DNA of 64,000 nucleotides from an uncultured Marinobacter sp. (GTDB taxonomy: Bacteria > Pseudomonadota > Gammaproteobacteria > Pseudomonadales > Oleiphilaceae): the NCBI RefSeq assembly GCF_946886895.1, contig NZ_CAMPJO010000009.1:62001-126000 (forward strand), given 5' to 3'. The notes below the pieces were generated by a model, which worked only from the letters and a program-made list of their open reading frames with translations, ran no database searches and was not told the origin of the DNA. A program made the position numbers and the translations under genes. Position 1 is the stretch's first letter; every line of letters starts with the position of its first letter. Positions 41,498 through 53,520 of this stretch are shown in pieces.

Positions 41498-42298
41498 ATG
41501 CAACCAGCGATAAAAATGGCCCTGCGCGTCGCGCGTCAGGGGTCCGATTACCTGAAAGCCCACTTCGAGCGCCAGGAACCCACGGGAAAGGACGACGCGG
41601 AACGTCGTCGCCAACTGGACCGGGTTGAGCAATCCATTTACGACAACTTTGTCGAACAACTCGAGAAGGCCTACAAGGACCACAGCATCGCGCCCCTGAA
41701 TGAAGCCGATGCCGGAACCAGCGACAAAAGCTGGCACATCTTTCCGGTCCTTGGTCGGGAAAACTTCCTGCGGGGCATCCCGGAATTTGCTCTGGCCCTG
41801 GCCCAGAAAAAGAACAACCGCACTGAGAACCTGCTGCTGGTAAACCCGGTGACCGGAGAAGAGTACTCCGCCAGCCGTGGCCATGGCGCAGCGCTCAATA
41901 GCCGCCGCGTTCGGGCATCCGATATCAAACTGGCCGACAAGGCGGCCATTGCCACCAATCTGCTGGATCAGGCCCGCAGGGGCGATGATGCCTTGCTGTG
42001 GGGTGAAATGGCCGCCGTGCTGGCCCGTGAGTGCGGCATGTTCCGGACCTCCGGCTGCGGGGTGCTGGATATCGCCCGGGTTTCCGCCGGTTTGCTGGAC
42101 GCGGCCGTGATCTTCCGGCCCGAGGCCGTGGATTTTGATCTCGGCGTCACGCTGGCCATGGAATCCGGGGCATTGAGCGGCGACTTCTCGGGCAACCCGT
42201 CAACCGGGCAGGCCCGTCAATTGGTGGTTGCCAACCCGAAACTGTTCCGGGAAGTGCTCAAAACCCTGCATCCGTTTCGCGGCCGCCTGCCACGCTGA
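41498..42298 (+). CDS. suhB: SuhB-like inositol monophosphatase family protein, metal site not conserved
   Basis: A 266-residue protein colinear with SuhB by sequence (MQPAIKMALRVARQ; GIPEFALALA; FRTSGCGVLDIARVSAGLLDA) and by position beside trmJ-cysE. The inositol monophosphatase signature DPLDGTTNF is replaced by FPVLGRENF (residues 82-90), and the glutamates of the ITEESG segment are replaced by PLNEAD. One later aspartate (VDFDLG) remains. It is therefore probably not a phosphatase. In E. coli SuhB also acts as an rRNA antitermination factor independent of catalysis; that role is the likely one here, by inference. The ATG at 41498 matches the family start; 41486 is an alternative. Confidence 0.85.
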   Translation: MQPAIKMALRVARQGSDYLKAHFERQEPTGKDDAERRRQLDRVEQSIYDNFVEQLEKAYKDHSIAPLNEADAGTSDKSWHIFPVLGRENFLRGIPEFALALAQKKNNRTENLLLVNPVTGEEYSASRGHGAALNSRRVRASDIKLADKAAIATNLLDQARRGDDALLWGEMAAVLARECGMFRTSGCGVLDIARVSAGLLDAAVIFRPEAVDFDLGVTLAMESGALSGDFSGNPSTGQARQLVVANPKLFREVLKTLHPFRGRLPR

Positions 42299-42319
42299 CC
42301 GTTCGTTCAGGCACAAAAA

Positions 42320-42343
42320 AACCGCCAGCTTTTACTGGCGGTT
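42320..42343. terminator. Bidirectional terminator between suhB and secF
   Basis: A 9-bp stem (aaccgccag / ctggcggtt) with a 6-base loop is flanked by seven A on the left and seven T on the right, serving the convergent suhB and secF ends. Confidence 0.92.
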
Positions 42344-42367
42344 TTTTTGTGCCTGGCTAAACCGGAA

Positions 42368-43321
42368 TCACATCCGGTTCAACCACTCGGGCGGTTCTTC
42401 CTCCTCGGAACTGTCCGCTGCACCCTCCTTGGCCGGAACCATCAGGTCCTCGCGGGTAACACCAAACACTATCAGCAGGTTAGCCGACACATAAATCGAG
42501 GAATAGGTGCCCACAACCACACCGATGATCAGAGCGATCGCAAAGTTGTTGATGGCTTCGCCACCCAGGAAATACAGCGCCAGCAACACCACCAGGGTCG
42601 TGCCGGAGGTATTGACCGTCCGGCCAATCGTTTCATGGACGGACTGATTGATAATTTCCCAGGGCTCACCAACACGGATCCTCCGGAAGTTTTCGCGAAT
42701 CCTGTCCGCAATGATGATGGTATCGTTGAGAGAATAACCAATCACTGCCAGCAACGCGGCCAATACTGTCAGGTCAAACGTCCACTGGAACAGTGAGAAC
42801 ACACCCAGAATAATAATCACGTCATGCCCCAGTGGAAGAACCGAGGCAATACCAAATTTGAACTGGAACCGCATGCCCACGTAGAGCAGCACTACCAACA
42901 GCGCAATCAGCAGCCCAAGACCACTGTCTTCCTTGAGCTGCTCACCCACCTGGGAGCCGATGAACTCCGAACTGATCAGTACCAGTGCCTCCCCCTCGGA
43001 TTTCAGCGCCTCAGTCACCTGGCGGGCGAGCGTGTCGTTACCGGCTTCCGCCATCCGGATCAATACCGTGGTATCGGATCCGAAGTTCTGGACCACGAAC
43101 TGCTCGTACCCGGCTTCCCGGAGCGTGGCACGGATATCCGCAAGGTCTGGCGCCTCAGCGTACTCAAACTCCACCGATGTGCCGCCGGTGAAATCCATGC
43201 CATAGTTCAGGCCGCGCACGGCCAAGAGGGCGATGGAAACCACCACCAGGGCAATCGAGATAACGGAAGCAATTTTCCGCAACCCCATGAAATCAAACGG
43301 TTGCTTTTGATCTTCAGACAT
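42368..43321 (-). CDS. secF: Protein translocase subunit SecF
   Basis: An inner-membrane RND-type protein that with SecD drives late steps of Sec export using proton motive force. It has 317 residues from the ATG at 43321 (MSEDQKQPFDFMG). Six transmembrane segments are expected. NYGMDFTGGTSVEFEY (P1 head) and GYSLNDTIIIADRIREN (TM4-5 motif) are typical. The frame can be extended by 16 residues into secD, which is not supported. It overlaps the secD stop by eight bases. Confidence 0.96.
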   Translation of the reverse strand: MSEDQKQPFDFMGLRKIASVISIALVVVSIALLAVRGLNYGMDFTGGTSVEFEYAEAPDLADIRATLREAGYEQFVVQNFGSDTTVLIRMAEAGNDTLARQVTEALKSEGEALVLISSEFIGSQVGEQLKEDSGLGLLIALLVVLLYVGMRFQFKFGIASVLPLGHDVIIILGVFSLFQWTFDLTVLAALLAVIGYSLNDTIIIADRIRENFRRIRVGEPWEIINQSVHETIGRTVNTSGTTLVVLLALYFLGGEAINNFAIALIIGVVVGTYSSIYVSANLLIVFGVTREDLMVPAKEGAADSSEEEEPPEWLNRM

Positions 43322-45188
43322 TGGCGAGCTTTCCTCCGATCGACAGTTTCTCGACCCTGCGGCCGCCATAAACCAGATTGACGATGCTACGGCTGACCAT
43401 CAGCCCGCAGAACATCGACGTGAGTATCCCGATGCACAGGGTAATCGCGAAGCCCTTGACCGGCCCGGTGCCCATGGCGAACAGAATAACCGCCACCAGC
43501 AACGTGGTAATGTTGGCGTCGAAAATCGACACGAATGCCCGGGAATAGCCGGCATTGATCGCCGACTGGGGTGGCACCCCGGCTTTCAGCTCTTCCTTTA
43601 TGCGCTCGAAGATCAGCACATTGGCATCGACCGCCATACCGACGGTCAGAACAATACCGGCGATACCCGGCAGCGTCAGCGTCGCCGACAGAATTGACAT
43701 ACAGGCGATCAGTAACATCAGGTTCAGGGTGAGCGCAATACTGGCCACCACACCAAACCCACGGTAATACACCAGCATGTAGGCGAGCACCAGAATAAAG
43801 CCGAGAGTAACGGATATCATGCCGGCGTCGATGTTCTTCTGCCCGAGGCTGGGGCCGATAGTCCGTTCCTGAACAAAGTACATGGGCGCTGCCAAGGCCC
43901 CCGCCCGGAGCAGCAGCGCCAGTTCGGCGGCTTCGGGGATCGATTCCAGACCAGTAATACGGAAGCTTGCACCCAGGGCGGACTGAATGGTTGCCAGGCT
44001 GATAATGCCTTTATCAACGACGCGTTTTTCCACTTCCCGCATCTCACCATCCACCATGCGAGTGTCGGTTTCCGTCCGGAACTCGATAAACAGAACCGCC
44101 ATCCGGCGGCCGATGGCATTCCGGGTCGCCCGGTTCATCAGGTCCCCGCCCACGGAGTCCATGGTGATGCTCACCTGGGGCTGGCCGTTTTCATCGAACG
44201 CCTGTTGGGCATTCGCCACGTTGTTGCCCGTGGCAATCACATCCCGTTCCAGGCGCGCGGTGCGCTGTGGCTGATCACGGAACGGAAATTCCTCGGTGGT
44301 TTCCGAGGGCGCGTCCGGCCGGGCTTCCAGACGGAATTCCAGATTCGCCGTAGCCCCCAGAATTCGCTTGGCCTGGGCCGTATCCTGCACACCGGGCAGC
44401 TCAACAATAATACGATCAGATCCCTGCTGCTGCACCAGCGGCTCGGCAACACCGAGCTCATTGACCCGGTTACGGATGGTGGTCAGGTTTTGCTCCAGGG
44501 CATAATCCTGGATGGCCTGAATTTCCGCCTGGGAGAGCGTCAGCGCAAGTTCAAATTGCTCACCGTCCATTTGCTCGTCCAGCAGGAATTCATTGTACTG
44601 GTCACGGACCAGCTCAAAGGCTTCTTCCCGGGAAGCTTCATCACGGAAACTGAGAACGATTTGATTATTGCCTTCAATGTCCCCGCCACGATAACGGATG
44701 CGCGCGTCGCGCAAATCCTGCTTGATCTGGCCGGACATAGCTTCGAGGCGCTGTCTCACCGCCGTTTCCATATCCACTTCCAGCAGGAAGTGAACACCGC
44801 CACGAAGATCAAGCCCCAGTTTCATGGGCCCTGCCCCAAGGCTTTTCAGCCATTCCGGCGTCGACGGGGCCATGTTCAGGGCCACCAGGTAATCGTCACC
44901 CAACGCTGACTGGACTATCGGACGCGCACGCAACTGGTCGTCCGAGCTGGCCAGCCGGATCAGCGCATCGCGATCCTGCAGAGTGCTGCTCTTGACTTCG
45001 ATGCCCTCGGATTCGAGCGCGTCGACCGCCCGGTCCAGAACGCCGCCACTGACATCGGTGCTGCTTCGTGCACCGGTAATCTGGATGGCGTAGTCGTCAG
45101 GAAAAAGATTGGGCAAGGCGTAAATGAACCCGATCACGAGCACGAGCACGATCACCAGGTTTTTCCAAAGCGGATACTTGTTCAGCAT
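43314..45188 (-). CDS. secD: Protein translocase subunit SecD
   Basis: Partner of SecF, 624 residues (E. coli 615). The N-terminal transmembrane segment is followed by the large periplasmic domain; LGLDLRGGVHFLLEVDM is the conserved base-region motif. The C-terminal membrane domain contains GMAVDANVLIFERIKEELKAG, the proton-path motif. Part of queA-tgt-yajC-secDF. Confidence 0.98.
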   Translation of the reverse strand: MLNKYPLWKNLVIVLVLVIGFIYALPNLFPDDYAIQITGARSSTDVSGGVLDRAVDALESEGIEVKSSTLQDRDALIRLASSDDQLRARPIVQSALGDDYLVALNMAPSTPEWLKSLGAGPMKLGLDLRGGVHFLLEVDMETAVRQRLEAMSGQIKQDLRDARIRYRGGDIEGNNQIVLSFRDEASREEAFELVRDQYNEFLLDEQMDGEQFELALTLSQAEIQAIQDYALEQNLTTIRNRVNELGVAEPLVQQQGSDRIIVELPGVQDTAQAKRILGATANLEFRLEARPDAPSETTEEFPFRDQPQRTARLERDVIATGNNVANAQQAFDENGQPQVSITMDSVGGDLMNRATRNAIGRRMAVLFIEFRTETDTRMVDGEMREVEKRVVDKGIISLATIQSALGASFRITGLESIPEAAELALLLRAGALAAPMYFVQERTIGPSLGQKNIDAGMISVTLGFILVLAYMLVYYRGFGVVASIALTLNLMLLIACMSILSATLTLPGIAGIVLTVGMAVDANVLIFERIKEELKAGVPPQSAINAGYSRAFVSIFDANITTLLVAVILFAMGTGPVKGFAITLCIGILTSMFCGLMVSRSIVNLVYGGRRVEKLSIGGKLANV

Positions 45189-45284
45189 GGGATCCCTTGT
45201 AGCCAGCCCCGAAGGGCCGGCCTTGGTGTTTCAGCCAGGATAAATCAAACCGACAGGCAAGACGGTCGGTTCAGAGGTCCTCGC

Positions 45285-45647
45285 TCAGATATCCTTGAGC
45301 GTACCTTTGGGTAGGGCCGCGGCAACGGCAACTTTCTGAACCTTGATTTCAACATTGTCGGCAATTTCAACCACGATGAAATCGTCGGTCACCTTGGTGA
45401 TTTTGCCGGCAACGCCACCGGAGGTCACCACTTCGTCACCCTTGTTCAGGCCGGACATCAGCGCCTTGTGCTCTTTCGCACGCTTGGACTGCGGACGCCA
45501 GATCAGGAAGTAGAAGATCAGGATAAAGCCGGCAAAAAAGATCACCTGCCCCATCACACCCATACCCTGGGCAGCAGCATCCTGGGCCATCGCCAGGGTG
45601 GGCATCATGGCCAGCAGGCCGGCAACGAGCAATTTGACTGATTTCAT
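45285..45647 (-). CDS. yajC: Preprotein translocase accessory subunit YajC
   Basis: A 120-residue inner-membrane protein associated with SecDF. An N-terminal hydrophobic segment (LLVAGLLAMMPTLAMA) is followed by the main transmembrane helix and the cytoplasmic motif FYFLIWRPQSKRAKEHKALMSGLNKGDEVVTSGG. The ATG at 45647 is used: GGAG lies seven bases upstream. The frame extends eight residues further without support. Confidence 0.95.
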   Translation of the reverse strand: MKSVKLLVAGLLAMMPTLAMAQDAAAQGMGVMGQVIFFAGFILIFYFLIWRPQSKRAKEHKALMSGLNKGDEVVTSGGVAGKITKVTDDFIVVEIADNVEIKVQKVAVAAALPKGTLKDI

Positions 45648-45694
45648 TGAATATCTCCGTTGTTTGGACAAAGTTTGGACAAATCGTTTAAACC

Positions 45695-47928
<2,234 letters not shown>

Positions 47929-47968
47929 GGACCGGGCTGTTCAGACACCGCGCAATGCGGTTTGTAGT

Positions 47969-48055
47969 TGGTAGCGGCGGGCGGACTCGAACCGCCACGG
48001 GTTTTACCCCAACGGATTTTGAATCCGTCGTGTCTACCAATTTCACCACGCCGCC
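47969..48055 (-). tRNA. tRNA-Leu (anticodon CAA)
   Basis: An 87-base class II tRNA with an encoded CCA and a long variable arm. The D-loop GGTGAAATTGGTAGACAC and T-loop GTTCGAGTC are typical; the anticodon loop is TTCAAAA (CAA). The first acceptor pair is G-U, as in E. coli leucine tRNAs. It lies between flgL and queA. Confidence 0.96.
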
Positions 48056-48136
48056 ATCGAAGAGTGTGGGGGATTATACTGAGCCTGTTCGTGAAAGCAA
48101 TATCGCCGGCGCCGGAAACAACCGCCGGCGCTATTC

Positions 48137-49366
48137 TCAGATCTGGTCAAACAGGGAGAGCTGGGACACCTGGGCAAAGGATTGCTGGGCTGCCTGCAGC
48201 ACAAAGCTCTGGAAACTCAGATTACTGATGGCCTCGGCGTAGTCGATATCTTCCAGTTGGGACCGGATTTCACTGGTGTACACCGACGAGTCCGCCAGGA
48301 AAGTCCGGGTGGACTCCACAGCGTTCATGCGCCCGCCCAGCTCGGTCTGCTTCAGCACAATGGAGTCCTGGGCGCTGTCCAGGTTAGACAGGGAGTTGGC
48401 AATCAGATCGTCATACGCGGCCATACCCCGAGCCGTGGTCTTGTCGATGGACTCCAGACCGGCAATCAGGTTCTCGATGGTACCGAACACCGACTGCTTC
48501 TCATTGATCTTCAGGGTGTAGGTATCGACATTGCCTGCCGCTGGCAAGGATCCAGTGATGGTGGCTTCGATCCCGGCCACCACGAACGGCTCGCCGCTCT
48601 GGTAGGTGGGGGGCGTGACAGCCAGGTTGCCCCCCTGGCTGTCCGTGGCGACGATATCGCCATCCTCTTCCACCTGGATGCTGATGTCGTCCGGGAAGCC
48701 ACCCGCATAGGCAGCTTGCAGATCCGCCTGGCTGGCCAGGGTCACACCGGAAATGAACGCGCCCGAGGTGTTCAGGGGCGAGCTTTCACCCGTCACGGCC
48801 GCCGGCACGTTCACGAAAATTCCCTTACCGTTATCGCTGATCGCTACCGTCACACCGTCATCGATTTCCAGTACCCGCTGACCCTCATCGCCATGGTAGC
48901 CCCAACTGCCAGAGGCATCCTGCTGAAAGGTCCTGGTCGAGCCCTGAAACCCGCTAAAAATGTACTCCCCGGAAGCATCCCGGGTATTCGCAATATTGGC
49001 CAACTGCCCAAGGCGCTCATCCAGCTCCGAGGCAATGGACAGACGATCATTGGCTGATAGTGCGCCGCTTCCCGCCTGTACCGTCAACTCCCGGATACGC
49101 TGCAACACATCAACCGAACTGGCCAGGGCACTTTCCTCCTGTTTGAGGCGGTTGTCCGCCAGGTCGACATTACGCTGATAGGTCTCAACCCGGGCCAGTT
49201 CCTGATCCAGCTTGAGAATCCGGGCTGCCGCCACCGGATCGTCCGAGGGCTGGTTGACTCGCTTGCCGGTGGAAATCTGCTGTTGGGTATTGTTCAGGCT
49301 CGTGTTCAGCTCCTGCAGGCGATTGATCCCGCTGGAAAACACCTGTTGTGATGAAATTCGCATCAT
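48137..49366 (-). CDS. flgL: Flagellar hook-filament junction protein FlgL (HAP3)
   Basis: Joins the hook to the filament, on top of FlgK. It has 409 residues. The N-terminal flagellin-like helices (MRISSQQVFSSGINRLQE, then TGKRVNQPSDDPVAAARI) and the C-terminal helix (YAEAISNLSFQSFVLQAAQQ) are conserved; the middle is variable. Last gene of flgFGHIJKL. A GC-rich imperfect hairpin at about 48102-48133 follows, without a T-run. Confidence 0.95.
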   Translation of the reverse strand: MMRISSQQVFSSGINRLQELNTSLNNTQQQISTGKRVNQPSDDPVAAARILKLDQELARVETYQRNVDLADNRLKQEESALASSVDVLQRIRELTVQAGSGALSANDRLSIASELDERLGQLANIANTRDASGEYIFSGFQGSTRTFQQDASGSWGYHGDEGQRVLEIDDGVTVAISDNGKGIFVNVPAAVTGESSPLNTSGAFISGVTLASQADLQAAYAGGFPDDISIQVEEDGDIVATDSQGGNLAVTPPTYQSGEPFVVAGIEATITGSLPAAGNVDTYTLKINEKQSVFGTIENLIAGLESIDKTTARGMAAYDDLIANSLSNLDSAQDSIVLKQTELGGRMNAVESTRTFLADSSVYTSEIRSQLEDIDYAEAISNLSFQSFVLQAAQQSFAQVSQLSLFDQI

Positions 49367-49385
49367 GTCACATCACCTCACCCTG

Positions 49386-51416
49386 TTATCGGAAACTCTG
49401 TAACAGCGTATTGAATAGATCCTGGGCCACGGAGATCACCTTGGCGGACGCATTGTAAGCAGCCTGATACTGGATCAACCGGCCGGCCTCCTCGTCCAGA
49501 TTGACCCCGGATACCGATTCGCGCTGGTTGGTGGACTGTTCCAGCAGGGTTTTTCCGGCATCCATGTCCAACTGGCTTTGCCGGGTTTTCACCCCGATAT
49601 CCTCCACCAGGCCGGCGTAACCCTCGGTAAAACTCTGGCTACCACCATTAAGGGTGTTCGCTGTGCCGAATCCTGCCAGGAGTTCGGCGTTGCGGTTATC
49701 AGACACCCCATTGGTGTTGTAGTTGATGGTGAAGCTGTCGCCGACCGCGGGCTGGCCGGTGATCCGGAACTGGAAACCCTGGTATTCCGCACCGCTGGCC
49801 GGATCCTCATTGAACAGCTCATTGGCAACGCCGGGGGTGTACGCGCGGTCTGGCGCACCAATCACATTGTTGCTGCCGTCACGGACTGTATAAACGAGAT
49901 TCCCGGCGTTATCGGCAAACGACACCGTCAGCGGGCCATTCGCCAACTGGCCGGACGACTGGAACGGCGGCAGCAACCCGTTGGTAAACGGGTTGCGGAC
50001 GTTCAGCATGGTGCCCTGGTCGATCTGGCCAGTACCAATGTTGCCGTCAGCGGCAGAGGCCCGCACCGGGCTGGCGAAAGCCAGGTCTTCTTCGCGGTTG
50101 ACCGCCAGGCCGATGTTGGCCGCTGCGTTGCGACTGGGCTGAATCAGGTATTTGTCGCCGGCTGTGAACGTGCCACCCTCAATCCGGATGTTAAAACCGG
50201 GCATGGTAATCTCCGACTGCACCGGATCCGGCAGCCGACCCTGATTCACGGTTCTGCCTGTTGCCTGATCAATCAGTTCAAAATTACGCCCGTCGCCGCT
50301 GAACTGCAGCGTCCAGCTGCCCGCTACCAGGGCACTGCTGTCGGTGATTTCCACCGCGAGCTGGCCATTACGTGGCGCCGCATTGTCGGCGTTGGCGACC
50401 ACCCGGCTACGCTGCACCGCTTCGGCGTTGATGTCCCGGAAAAACAGCCCACCCAGGTCCCCTTCCAGATCCATACCGATTTCATGCTGGTGGTTCATGG
50501 TCGCCGACAGGGCAATGGCAATCCGGCCCAACTCATCAAAAGCCGGCTTCAGGGCCTCGCTTTCAAACCGGCGCAGGCCGCCGAGTTTACCGCCGGTGAT
50601 CTGCTCATCCACCAACAGGGTGCGGCCACCGGCACTCAGGGTAAACGACAGCCGGGTGGGATCTTCCACACTTTCACGGGTACCAAGCTGGGCGGCATTG
50701 CTGCCCACCACCAGCGACAGGCCATTGGCCAGGGACACGTTGACCTGGCTGCCTTCGCTTTCGGTCACCTTGATGCTCACCAGTTCCGAGAGCTGGCGCA
50801 GTTTCTCATCGCGCTTGTCGAGCAGCTCATTGGGCATCTGGCCCTGGGCGATGCCGGGGGATTCGGAGATCGCCAGGTTCAGCTCGGCAATGCTCTTCAA
50901 CAGTATATTGGCATCCTTGGCACCCTGCTGCATCTGGGTCTTGATGGACTCTCGCTGCTGGATGATTTCCTGGTTCAGGGCCTGGAACCGGTTCACCACC
51001 TGCTGGGCCTCACTAAGCACCAACTGGCGCTGCGGCAGGGAGGCCGGGTCTTCTGCTGCGTTCTGCAGACTGGCAAAGAAGTTGTTCAGGGCGTTGCTCA
51101 GGCCGGTGGTTTCTCCTCCCAGCAGATTGTCCAGCCGGCTCAGTTCGGTGTTCAGGGTTTCCTGCTCACCGAACAGGGTGCTGTCTTCCCTCACCTGCTG
51201 CACCAGGTATTCATTGGCCAGGCGGCGGATGTTGGCAATATCCACGCCACTGCCAATGGTGCCGGCACCGGTGCGCTGGCCATCCTGGGTCTCGAACACC
51301 ACTTCCTGCCGACTGTAGCCGGGTGTGTTGGCGTTGGTGATATTGTTGCCGGTTGTGTTCAGAGCGGCCTGGTGACCGAGGATACCGGTCAGGCCAATGC
51401 CAATCAGTCCTGCCAT
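49386..51416 (-). CDS. flgK: Flagellar hook-associated protein FlgK (HAP1)
   Basis: First hook-filament junction protein. It has 676 residues, like the long P. aeruginosa form (E. coli 547). The N-terminal motif LGHQAALNTTGNNITNANTPGYSRQ and the C-terminal SVSGVNLDEEAGRLIQYQAAYNASAKVI form the axial-protein core; the extra length is in the variable middle. It starts six bases after flgJ. Confidence 0.96.
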   Translation of the reverse strand: MAGLIGIGLTGILGHQAALNTTGNNITNANTPGYSRQEVVFETQDGQRTGAGTIGSGVDIANIRRLANEYLVQQVREDSTLFGEQETLNTELSRLDNLLGGETTGLSNALNNFFASLQNAAEDPASLPQRQLVLSEAQQVVNRFQALNQEIIQQRESIKTQMQQGAKDANILLKSIAELNLAISESPGIAQGQMPNELLDKRDEKLRQLSELVSIKVTESEGSQVNVSLANGLSLVVGSNAAQLGTRESVEDPTRLSFTLSAGGRTLLVDEQITGGKLGGLRRFESEALKPAFDELGRIAIALSATMNHQHEIGMDLEGDLGGLFFRDINAEAVQRSRVVANADNAAPRNGQLAVEITDSSALVAGSWTLQFSGDGRNFELIDQATGRTVNQGRLPDPVQSEITMPGFNIRIEGGTFTAGDKYLIQPSRNAAANIGLAVNREEDLAFASPVRASAADGNIGTGQIDQGTMLNVRNPFTNGLLPPFQSSGQLANGPLTVSFADNAGNLVYTVRDGSNNVIGAPDRAYTPGVANELFNEDPASGAEYQGFQFRITGQPAVGDSFTINYNTNGVSDNRNAELLAGFGTANTLNGGSQSFTEGYAGLVEDIGVKTRQSQLDMDAGKTLLEQSTNQRESVSGVNLDEEAGRLIQYQAAYNASAKVISVAQDLFNTLLQSFR

Positions 51417-51421
51417 GCGTT

Positions 51422-52417
51422 TTACTCCTCAGTTCCGTCGCCCATGGAAAGGCTCATTAACGAATCCCGGTTCATAATCCGGTTGATCTTGTCGCCATAA
51501 GCAGGGTCGGTGGCGTAACCGGCTTCCTGCAACTTGTGGGCAAACAGTTCGGGGCGGTCGGCGGTGGCCAGCACCTCCCGGTACCGTGGGTTTGACTCCA
51601 GAAATGACACATAATCCCGGAAACTGGCCTCATAACCCGGGTAGGCCCGGAACGCCGCCTGTTCCTTCATCGGCACCCCTTCCCGGAACTCGGTGGTGGT
51701 GATGGTCACGGCGTTGCCCTGCCAGCGGCTGTCGGCCTTGATGCCGAACAGATTGTAACTGGGTTGACCGCCCTCTCCCTCGATCATGTGCTTGCCCCAG
51801 CCGGTTTCCAGCGCTGCCTGTGCCACCATCAGCCTGGGGTCGATGCCGCTGTCGTGGGCAATTCGCCGGGCCAGGGGCAGCAGCTCACGAACAAACTGCT
51901 CGGGCGACTCGAAACGCGAGGGCAGTACCCGGCCGGGGCCGGAGGCATTCGACGCGCTGGTGGATGCCAGCGGCGCGACACGGTCGACCTGCCGGACCTG
52001 TTCCGACAACTGCGCGGACAGTGCCGGCAGGCTACGGTCGTAATCCGCCAGCGTGGACTTGTGGGCCGCCAGCTTCTGGCCGTTTTCATCCAGGCCCGGC
52101 ACTTCCTGGCTCAATTGCCGGACCAGGGCTTCAGACAACCCCATGCCCTGGCCATCCGCCATCGACAGGCTGATCTGATTATCAAACATGTCCCGGTAGA
52201 ACTCAGACCGGTTGCTGTGCAGGTAATTGCCCTCCGCAAACACATCACCCGCCTTGCGCATGGACTTCAGCATTTCAGACAAGAACAGGCTTTCGAACTG
52301 GCGAGCCACTTCCACCAGTGCCGCTTTCTTGTCCGTCCGAGCCTGGGTTTTCAGCGCATTCAGGCCGCTGAAATCGGTATAAATCCGGCTCTGCTCAAGG
52401 GAGTAGTCCTGCATCAT
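51422..52417 (-). CDS. flgJ: Flagellar rod-assembly protein / peptidoglycan hydrolase FlgJ
   Basis: A two-domain FlgJ of 331 residues. The N-terminal rod-cap domain (VARQFESLFLSEMLKSMRKAG) is followed by a C-terminal glucosaminidase-type hydrolase domain that opens the cell wall for the rod (MVAQAALETGWGKHMI with the catalytic glutamate, then YNLFGIKAD). This dual form is typical of gammaproteobacteria. It lies between flgI and flgK. Confidence 0.96.
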   Translation of the reverse strand: MMQDYSLEQSRIYTDFSGLNALKTQARTDKKAALVEVARQFESLFLSEMLKSMRKAGDVFAEGNYLHSNRSEFYRDMFDNQISLSMADGQGMGLSEALVRQLSQEVPGLDENGQKLAAHKSTLADYDRSLPALSAQLSEQVRQVDRVAPLASTSASNASGPGRVLPSRFESPEQFVRELLPLARRIAHDSGIDPRLMVAQAALETGWGKHMIEGEGGQPSYNLFGIKADSRWQGNAVTITTTEFREGVPMKEQAAFRAYPGYEASFRDYVSFLESNPRYREVLATADRPELFAHKLQEAGYATDPAYGDKINRIMNRDSLMSLSMGDGTEE

Positions 52418-52422
52418 GCCAC

Positions 52423-53520
52423 CTAGATCACAATCAGCTCGGCGCGCAGGGCGCCTGCCTGTTTCAGGGCTTCGAGAACCGCCATCACATCCCCCGGTGC
52501 CGCACCCACCTGGTTCACCGCCTGAACAATGTCGTTCAGGGTGGTGGCCGGGCCAAACTTGAACATGCGGGCGGGCTCCTCGGTAATGGCAATCTGGGTG
52601 TCCGGCACGATGGCGGTGTCGCCCCCCGCGAACGGGTTGGGCTGCTCCACCTCGGGATTTTCGACTATGGTGACGGTCAGGTTGCCGTGGGTTACCGCCG
52701 CCGGGCTGACTTTTACATTCTCGCCCACCACAATGGTGCCAGTGCGACTGTTGATCACCACTCGGGCAGCGGCCTCAGCGGGATCCACCTCAATGTTTTC
52801 CAGAATCGACAGAAAGCTGACCCGCTGGGACGCGTCCCGGGGTGCCCGTACCGATATGGAGGTGGCATCATGAGCGTAAGCCATGTCTGGCCCAAGGTAG
52901 CCATTGACCGCCTCCACCACCCGCCGGGCGGTGGTAAAATCCGGGCGCAACAGGTGGAAGGTGATGGTGTCGCCCCGGGCAAACGGAGAGGCCACTTCAC
53001 GCTCCACGGTGGCGCCATTGGGGATACGCCCGACACTGGGCACGTTCACGGTAATCCGGGATCCGTCCTGCCCCTGGGCCCCGAAACCACCGACCACCAG
53101 ACTACCCTGGGCCATCGCGTAGATATTGTCGTCGGCGCCTTTCAGGGGCGTCATCAGCAGGGTTCCGCCCCGAAGGCTGTCGGCGTTGCCAATGGATGAC
53201 ACCGTGATATCCACTTCCTGTCCCCGCTTGGCAAACGCCGGCAGGGTGGCGGTAACGGTCACCGCTGCGACGTTGGCCAGGTTCGGATTCACGCCCTCGG
53301 GGAGGGTGACACCGAACTGGTTCATCATGTTTCGAAAGGTCTGGTTGGTAAACGGTGCCTTATCGCCGCTGCCATCCAGCCCCACCACCAGGCCATAGCC
53401 CACCAGTTGGTTATCACGCACACCCTTGATCCGTGCCAGGTCTTTCAGGCGGTCCGCCATGGCGGAAGACGTGAACAGCGTCAGCATCAGAACCACGGCA
53501 ATCGCTCGCACAGCCATCAT
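52423..53520 (-). CDS. flgI: Flagellar P-ring protein FlgI
   Basis: Forms the P ring around the rod in the peptidoglycan layer. It has 365 residues from the ATG at 53520, which overlaps the flgH stop as ATGA; a GTG 12 bases upstream is less likely. A signal peptide ([19 protein letters not shown]) is followed by the conserved [24 protein letters not shown] and a glycine-rich [15 protein letters not shown] segment. Confidence 0.96.
   Translation of the reverse strand: MMAVRAIAVVLMLTLFTSSAMADRLKDLARIKGVRDNQLVGYGLVVGLDGSGDKAPFTNQTFRNMMNQFGVTLPEGVNPNLANVAAVTVTATLPAFAKRGQEVDITVSSIGNADSLRGGTLLMTPLKGADDNIYAMAQGSLVVGGFGAQGQDGSRITVNVPSVGRIPNGATVEREVASPFARGDTITFHLLRPDFTTARRVVEAVNGYLGPDMAYAHDATSISVRAPRDASQRVSFLSILENIEVDPAEAAARVVINSRTGTIVVGENVKVSPAAVTHGNLTVTIVENPEVEQPNPFAGGDTAIVPDTQIAITEEPARMFKFGPATTLNDIVQAVNQVGAAPGDVMAVLEALKQAGALRAELIVI

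Noticed and set aside
48102..48133. Terminator after flgL
   Set aside because: A GC-rich imperfect hairpin is present but is followed by CGATATTGC rather than a T-run; not listed as a terminator.
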